DNA of 64,000 bases from assembly GCA_032629725.1 (NCBI GenBank), contig JAFEVB010000007.1:2046001-2110000 (forward strand), written 5' to 3'. Under the pieces are notes generated by a model that ran no database searches, was not told the DNA's origin, and was given only the letters and a program-made list of their open reading frames with translations. Origin of the DNA: Gremmenia infestans (taxonomy: Eukaryota > Ascomycota > Leotiomycetes > Helotiales > Hamatocanthoscyphaceae). This document shows positions 59,336 to 64,000 of this stretch, one piece after another; the first letter of the stretch is position 1, and each line of letters starts with the position of its first letter. The position numbers and the translations under genes were made by a program.

Positions 59336-60286
59336 CTATGTAGAACTGTACGCAATGCCAGTACAATCCCCAAGGTCACCATGTAGAACCTTCTTATCTG
59401 AGCCATCCAACTTTGCCGAGTACACGCCACCAGCCAGGTCGCTGAAAAACATACGGTCGTTTTCCTCATCCAGCGCCAGCCCAATACCTTCGTGTAACTT
59501 TCTTGACAAGATACGCTTCTCCAAACACTTTGGTCCAGTGGCACCTTCTACTTCCTCTACCCTAGCACAGTTGACTGTGTTGCCATACGGAGGGTCTCCT
59601 CGATCGGTCCAGTACAAGATCTTCGTGGCGACGTCAATGTGAAGGTCGATCGGCTCCGGGAGCTTGTCGAAGAGCAGCTCAACATCAGGTCGAGCATCTG
59701 GACGTGTGCCCTCTGGAACAGCAAGAGGGGCGCGAAAGATACGCCCCTGGTTTCCTTTCGATCTCCCTTTTTGGGTCCAATACATCACTCCGGACTCGGT
59801 ATCCACAGCGATTCCCACGCACCATCGACTCTGGTCACCGTAATGTTCTGGGACCTCACCAGTCTGAACAAGGGTTTCGACATTCGACCCGTCTAGGCGA
59901 GAGCGCATCACACGCATGCCCTCGCGATCACACCAGTAGAGTGCGGGTGACGCGTCATGAGGTCGAGCGATCGTGAGTTGTTTTGGTGTGTAGATAATGC
60001 CCTGGGGAACGATGGTTGTGATATTCTTGCCGTCAAGGTCGCAGCGCTGGATTGACCCGTCCCAAGGATTGCTCATCAATGCCCCCATGTTTGTCCAGTA
60101 GACATGGCCCTCTTCCGAGTCCACTACGATTCCATCTGGAAGATGCTTCAACCCGGTGACTAGTTCTTTGAGGTTAGAACCGTCGGTGTTCGATTTCAGG
60201 ATACGACCGCTTTGATTTGGGAATGAGCTGATATCCAACTCAAGGATGTACAAGCTACCAATTGTAGCAGAAGTGCGAGAAGGCAT
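59336..60286 (-). CDS. YWTD-repeat beta-propeller protein (lactonase/LDL-receptor propeller-like)
   Basis: A single-exon 316-residue protein. Repeated blades read HVYWTNMG, LYWCDREG, MYWTQKG, LYWTDRG and MFFSDLAGG, each after a GI-VD or similar strand and before R(C/S/A)xLDGSN-type turns (RCDLDGKN, RSRLDGSN, SAKLDGSD): the YWTD six-bladed propeller pattern. No signal peptide or membrane anchor is present, so it is probably intracellular. In fungi such soluble propellers lie in catabolic or specialised-metabolite clusters and may act as lactone hydrolases, but active-site metal ligands of the SMP-30 type are not obvious. It is divergent from the 3-hydroxyacyl-CoA dehydrogenase gene, with a 1-kb intergenic region containing a large hairpin. 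Confidence 0.83.
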   Translation of the reverse strand: MPSRTSATIGSLYILELDISSFPNQSGRILKSNTDGSNLKELVTGLKHLPDGIVVDSEEGHVYWTNMGALMSNPWDGSIQRCDLDGKNITTIVPQGIIYTPKQLTIARPHDASPALYWCDREGMRVMRSRLDGSNVETLVQTGEVPEHYGDQSRWCVGIAVDTESGVMYWTQKGRSKGNQGRIFRAPLAVPEGTRPDARPDVELLFDKLPEPIDLHIDVATKILYWTDRGDPPYGNTVNCARVEEVEGATGPKCLEKRILSRKLHEGIGLALDEENDRMFFSDLAGGVYSAKLDGSDKKVLHGDLGDCTGIAYSST

Positions 60287-61300
60287 TGTAAATAATCAAG
60301 ACGAAGAGGTATCTGAGGTTTGGTTGTTGCTTCGAGATGGTATAATCAATCTCTGAGCTGAGAACAGGTTGCAAGTTTTTAATGACTACGCTGCTTTGCG
60401 TCCCTTTATGGAATAAATGGACTGACGGCGGCGACTTCGGGATCAGATACTTCGTCCTAGGCGTGGGGGTATCTATTGTGCCAAGAAGACTGGGTCAAGG
60501 GGACCGTGCTTTGGTGCGTTTACCACTGTTCTTTACCCCCTTGCTATAGAATTCTTGGCACAATAGATAAGCCTAGGACGAAGCATTTTGATACACAAAA
60601 GGGGAAGACGTGCCCGTTGAGACTGGATCGGCAGTGAGTGCCGTTGCCACCTGCGCCGCCGACGATGACCAACAACGAGATCTTAGCAACACTTATTTTC
60701 GAAACCGTATCGCATACTATATTCACGGCTTCGGATAGCTCGGCTACACCCGTCAATAACAGTACTATACTGTAGTGGGGCATGCGAGTCATGCCCGTCT
60801 AGACAGATTTGCGTCCAGCCGTTGATGGTCTCGGAGAAAGACACGAACAAGAATCTCCCGACATTAGACTCGGATATATTTCGAGACATCATGGCGCCAT
60901 TTGAGCCTCCTGAGCACGTCGCACCCTCACGAGAAATAATGATGGGCAAGCAAAAAGAGAGCGGGCTGCGTCAGTGCCGGACTTAATACCAAGACCTGAG
61001 TCGGGAGAGTAAACTTTGAGGCATATTCAAATATTAGATCGTGGCGAAGTTTCTGCGCGACAGGGAATTGGTCTCCTCGGCTCTGGTGGAAAAGGCTGGA
61101 GCATGGCGTGAAGGCGGAAGACTTTCTTCAGAAGTTTATATCATTTATCTTCCTACGACTGTTCAAATTACTTTTGGTCATTATTCTCCTGCCTCTCTCT
61201 TCTTGCATTGTTCAATCATCTCCAGGGATCTACACACGTTCCCCCTTCCTCAACCTCCCAATAAACAACGCAAAGCTTGAAAACCTTTCGAACAGCTACG
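60287..61300. promoter_or_regulatory. Divergent promoter region with long inverted repeat
   Basis: About 1 kb between divergent start codons of the propeller and dehydrogenase genes. It includes CGGCGG and CGG triplets near 60425-60440 that a Zn2Cys6 factor might bind, and the inverted repeat listed separately. Short ORFs on the minus strand (60544-60949) have no protein-like character. Confidence 0.45.
60450..60583. repeat. Imperfect inverted repeat, about 34-bp arms
   Basis: Left arm: CTTCGTCCTAGGC (60450-60462) and TATCTATTGTGCCAAGAA (60470-60487). Right arm: TTCTTGGCACAATAGATA (60552-60569) and GCCTAGGACGAAG (60571-60583). The arms pair perfectly except for a 7-base versus 1-base loop; the central spacer is 64 bp. 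It could be a small MITE, a transcription-factor array or a hairpin-forming regulatory element. Confidence 0.85.
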
Positions 61301-62158
61301 ATGGCATATACTTGGACTGCTCCAGATATCACTGAACAACCCGTCGCCATCATCGGCGGAGGTGTCCTTGGTCGTCGGCTGGCTATGATGTGGGCTTCAG
61401 CAGGCAACACGGTCGTTATCTATGAGCGAATTCCACAGGTTGCTGCCGCCGCCATAGCCTACGTTGAGGAGAACATTGACGCCCATGTCAACGTTATCAA
61501 TGGCAATCGCGGTGCGGTGCGCTTAGCTTCTTCATTAGAAGACGCTGTCAAGGAGGCCTGGATGGTGATCGAAGCTGTCCCCGAACGTCTGGAGATCAAA
61601 ATCCCTCTCTTCGGCGAGCTGGATAAGATTACCCAACCAAACTGCATCTTGGCCACCAATTCTTCCTCCTACAGGTCCAGCGAAATGATCGAGTTGGTCG
61701 AGAAGAAATATCGGGTTTGCAATACACATTACTTCATGCCGCCTAGAATGAACCCGGTGGAAATCATGACTTGTGGACATACCGATCCCGCCATTATCCA
61801 GCACCTGATGGAAGCAACCAAAGCCGTAGGATTTACTCCCGTGCATGCCAAGAAGGAGTCGACCGGTTTCATTTTCAATCGTATCTGGGCGGCGATGAAG
61901 CGTGAAAGTCTGCTGGTCATTCAGGATGGGGTCGCCACTCCGGAGGATATCGACACGCTTTTCGTCTCCAACTTCTCGGCCGAGGTTGGCATCTGCGAGC
62001 TCATGGACAAGGTTGGGTTGGATACGGTTTATAATATTGAGAAGCATTATGTGGAGGAAAGGAAGCTGCCGGGTACAACGCTGGACTGGTTGAAAGCCAA
62101 CTACCTCGACAAGGGCAATCTTGGAGATAAGAGCGGCAAGGGTTTATTGGCGAAATGA
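61301..62158 (+). CDS. 3-hydroxyacyl-CoA dehydrogenase family protein
   Basis: A single-exon 285-residue NAD-dependent dehydrogenase. Residues 13-40 form the nucleotide-binding start (VAIIGGGVLGRRLAMMWASA), then WMVIEAVPE, LATNSSSYRSSEM, THYFMPPRMNPVEIM and STGFIFNRIWAAMKRE, which follow the family order, and a short C-terminal domain ending KGNLGDKSGKGLLAK. The catalytic His is expected in the THYFMPP block. The length and absence of a hydratase domain place it with short fungal or lambda-crystallin-like members acting on hydroxyacids or hydroxyacyl-CoA, not with bifunctional beta-oxidation enzymes. ATG chosen at 61301 (TACGATGG); the frame upstream has no ATG. Convergent with the P450 gene. 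Confidence 0.9.
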   Translation: MAYTWTAPDITEQPVAIIGGGVLGRRLAMMWASAGNTVVIYERIPQVAAAAIAYVEENIDAHVNVINGNRGAVRLASSLEDAVKEAWMVIEAVPERLEIKIPLFGELDKITQPNCILATNSSSYRSSEMIELVEKKYRVCNTHYFMPPRMNPVEIMTCGHTDPAIIQHLMEATKAVGFTPVHAKKESTGFIFNRIWAAMKRESLLVIQDGVATPEDIDTLFVSNFSAEVGICELMDKVGLDTVYNIEKHYVEERKLPGTTLDWLKANYLDKGNLGDKSGKGLLAK

Positions 62159-62731
62159 ATGCCATGTCAGGAATTTTGTAGTTATGGGGATTGTTAGAGG
62201 AGATGAGAGATTTAGGTTGTCTTTTATTATTTACTTTGATGTACTATATACTGGAAATTCTATACTATTATATTGAAAACTAGAGCCCAGGTCTCATTTT
62301 AGTTGCGATGAAGTTCCTCTCCAAGTTTCCAAATACTGAGATTATAATAGTCCATTTCCCATGCTTCGTTAGATATAATGAATCGAGGGGCTTTTTTTTT
62401 CTACTACTCTTCAAAAATAGCCTAAACTTGTGCGAAAATCTAAAACTTGAGAAGGTTGTTTACCTCTCTGCAAATTGGATCATACAATTCTAATTTAGGA
62501 TAATCAAGATAATTATACCTATAACCGAAGCTCTGTAAAATTCTGTTTCTAGGATAAACACACATTGAGGTCACAATTAGTAGATTTTAAGGAATCAGAC
62601 AATTAACTTCTTTAAAAAGAAGCAATTACTGGTCATTCTAGCAAACATTGGATAATACAAGACACACCATACCAGTCTAATCCGTGTAATTTACGTAAAA
62701 AGAAATTCCCGTCATCTTATATCGGTCCCAC
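62159..62731. other. Intergenic, AT-rich
   Basis: 3' flanks of two convergent genes; AT-rich with no repeat or ORF of note. Confidence 0.55.
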
Positions 62732-64000
62732 CTAGGCCTGCACACTTGGCTCAGGCCATGTCGTTCTCTTCTTCGCGCGGACGTACAGATTAACTGGCCG
62801 AATCAACTGAAACTCAGGATCATACTCCACCGCTTCATCGCCGTCCTTTGAGAATTCATAGCGATAGACCAATTCGGGGATGAGGACCTTAACTTCAGCA
62901 AGTGCCAAGTTGAAGCCGATGCACCCACGAGGACCAGTTGCAAAAGGCAGGTAAGAGCCGGCAGGTCGACTCTTGATTTCTTCTGAGTCCCACCGATCTG
63001 GGTCAAAACGTTGAGGATTGGTCCAGATCTTGTGGTTGGTGTGGATGGCGTGGATGGCAGGAATAATGACCTCGTTCTCAGGTAGGCGGTAACCTCCAGG
63101 AAGGATCACTTCCGTCTTTGACGTTCGACCAGGCTGGTAAGAAGGGTTGTGCAGTCGTTGGGTCTCCTTGACGAAAATTTCCAGGAAATGGAGACTACTA
63201 GAAAGCTCTGGAGTCCATTGAGTTTTCTCGTTGATACCATGGTCGACAAGCTCTTGCAATAGGCGCTCCTGATTTCCAGGATACGCTACCAAGCAGTACA
63301 ATAACCACGAAAGCAGCGAAGAAGTTGTGGTGAATCCGGCAGCAGAGATAACAACTATGTTCGAGTAGACCAAGTCGATAGGGAGCTTTTTCCCTTGATT
63401 GTCCACGGCGCGTAGAAGATAATCGAGGACGCACTTCGCATCAAGAGCAGCATCGTGAAGTGGAAGATCGCTTCCCGTAGTGAGCCGGCCGGTGTCCACC
63501 TGAACGGCTAACATTGCATACAGTTTCTTTCTCACTTCCCGTAGTCGCTGAGGATCTCCAAAGGGCAAACGTGCGTACCAGTCACCTCTGGATGTGACCT
63601 TTTTGTTTAATGCCAGCATTTCCGCTATCATCGACACCATCGGATGGATGGGTGAGTCAACTTCGTCCATCTGGTGCAGGTCAAAACCCAGAACGATTTT
63701 CCCAATGAACCCAGAGGCCAGCTTCAGCATATACTGATAGACATTCAAGGACTCGTTTCGTACATCGAGCTCATCGAACACCTTGAAGCAGTCGCGGACA
63801 CAATCTTGCATCAAGGGTGTGTAATGGCGTACGGCTTTCGGACTCATGCACGGTGGAATGAACTTGTGACCCGCCGCCCAGTTCGCAGTCTCGGTGTCGC
63901 CCAAGAACAGGGCAGTGTTGTCCTTCAGTGCATATAGTGGGTGGTTAGGCGTGATTTTCTTGGTGAAAAATTGAGACTCTGAGAAAGCCAGTAGGCCAAT
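62732..64000 (-). CDS. Cytochrome P450 monooxygenase (5' end outside window)
   Basis: C-terminal 422 residues, frame open to the right edge without intron or stop. Diagnostic motifs: I-helix SAAGFTTTSS, K-helix ETQR (ExxR), FDPDRWD and the haem-binding loop FATGPRGCIG with the axial Cys. The sequence begins in the region before WAAGHKFIPPCMSP, the C-helix W-x-x-x-[HR] area, so roughly 90-120 N-terminal residues with the membrane anchor are missing. Fungal microsomal P450s are usually about 500-530 residues. Together with the dehydrogenase, propeller and Zn2Cys6 genes it suggests an oxidative pathway for a hydrophobic substrate; the subfamily cannot be named from this. Confidence 0.92.
   Translation of the reverse strand: MGLLAFSESQFFTKKITPNHPLYALKDNTALFLGDTETANWAAGHKFIPPCMSPKAVRHYTPLMQDCVRDCFKVFDELDVRNESLNVYQYMLKLASGFIGKIVLGFDLHQMDEVDSPIHPMVSMIAEMLALNKKVTSRGDWYARLPFGDPQRLREVRKKLYAMLAVQVDTGRLTTGSDLPLHDAALDAKCVLDYLLRAVDNQGKKLPIDLVYSNIVVISAAGFTTTSSLLSWLLYCLVAYPGNQERLLQELVDHGINEKTQWTPELSSSLHFLEIFVKETQRLHNPSYQPGRTSKTEVILPGGYRLPENEVIIPAIHAIHTNHKIWTNPQRFDPDRWDSEEIKSRPAGSYLPFATGPRGCIGFNLALAEVKVLIPELVYRYEFSKDGDEAVEYDPEFQLIRPVNLYVRAKKRTTWPEPSVQA

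Noticed and set aside
60544..60949. Minus-strand ORFs between the propeller and dehydrogenase genes
   Set aside because: They overlap the inverted repeat and lack coding character.

Overview
The window comes from a filamentous ascomycete (Pezizomycotina). The genes have one to six short introns (about 41-160 bp) with GTAAGT-like donors and CTAAC/CTGAC branch sites. The protein families are fungal (GH115 glucuronidase, DHA1-type MFS transporter, Msb1/Mug8, CorA-like fungal domain, Zn2Cys6 factor), and a 13-kb AT-rich island carries the C-to-T scars of repeat-induced point mutation (RIP). All exon boundaries were placed by eye from the sequence; reading-frame bookkeeping closes for every multi-exon model given with confidence above 0.6.

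Layout. 1-1.7 kb: 3' part of a GH115 alpha-glucuronidase. 3.2-4.85 kb: four-exon MFS transporter. 4.85-11.7 kb: gene-poor, with tandem repeats, relic reading frames and a few weak small-gene candidates. 11.7-14.35 kb: a MYND zinc-finger protein and an F-box protein, tail to tail. 15.4-23.3 kb: three minus-strand genes, namely a 1067-aa protein kinase fused to a von Willebrand A-like domain, a 605-aa CorA-like membrane protein, and a 122-aa protein of unknown function. 24.9-36.3 kb: conserved housekeeping block with an FBXO9/Pof7-like F-box protein, an Mtm1/SLC25A39-40 mitochondrial carrier, uracil-DNA glycosylase, a DUF3140 protein and an Msb1/Mug8 morphogenesis protein. 37.7-40.3 kb: an orphan gene and a medium-chain dehydrogenase/reductase.

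41.9-54.8 kb: two complete but RIP-inactivated Ty3/gypsy chromodomain retrotransposons of about 6.45 kb. They lie in opposite orientation, 21 bp apart, and each has its own 5-bp target-site duplication, so together they form a near-perfect 12.9-kb palindrome. Each also carries, antisense to pol, a relic reading frame with a cysteine cluster followed by a charged helix.

55.4-64 kb: right of the island lie an isolated fragment of a threonyl-tRNA synthetase gene, then a Zn2Cys6 transcription factor, a YWTD beta-propeller protein, a 3-hydroxyacyl-CoA dehydrogenase and a cytochrome P450 that runs off the window. These four look like a small catabolic or specialised-metabolism cluster: a regulator, an oxygenase, a dehydrogenase and a propeller (lactonase-like) protein. 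The substrate cannot be read from the sequence. I found no convincing tRNA, rRNA or CRISPR features.
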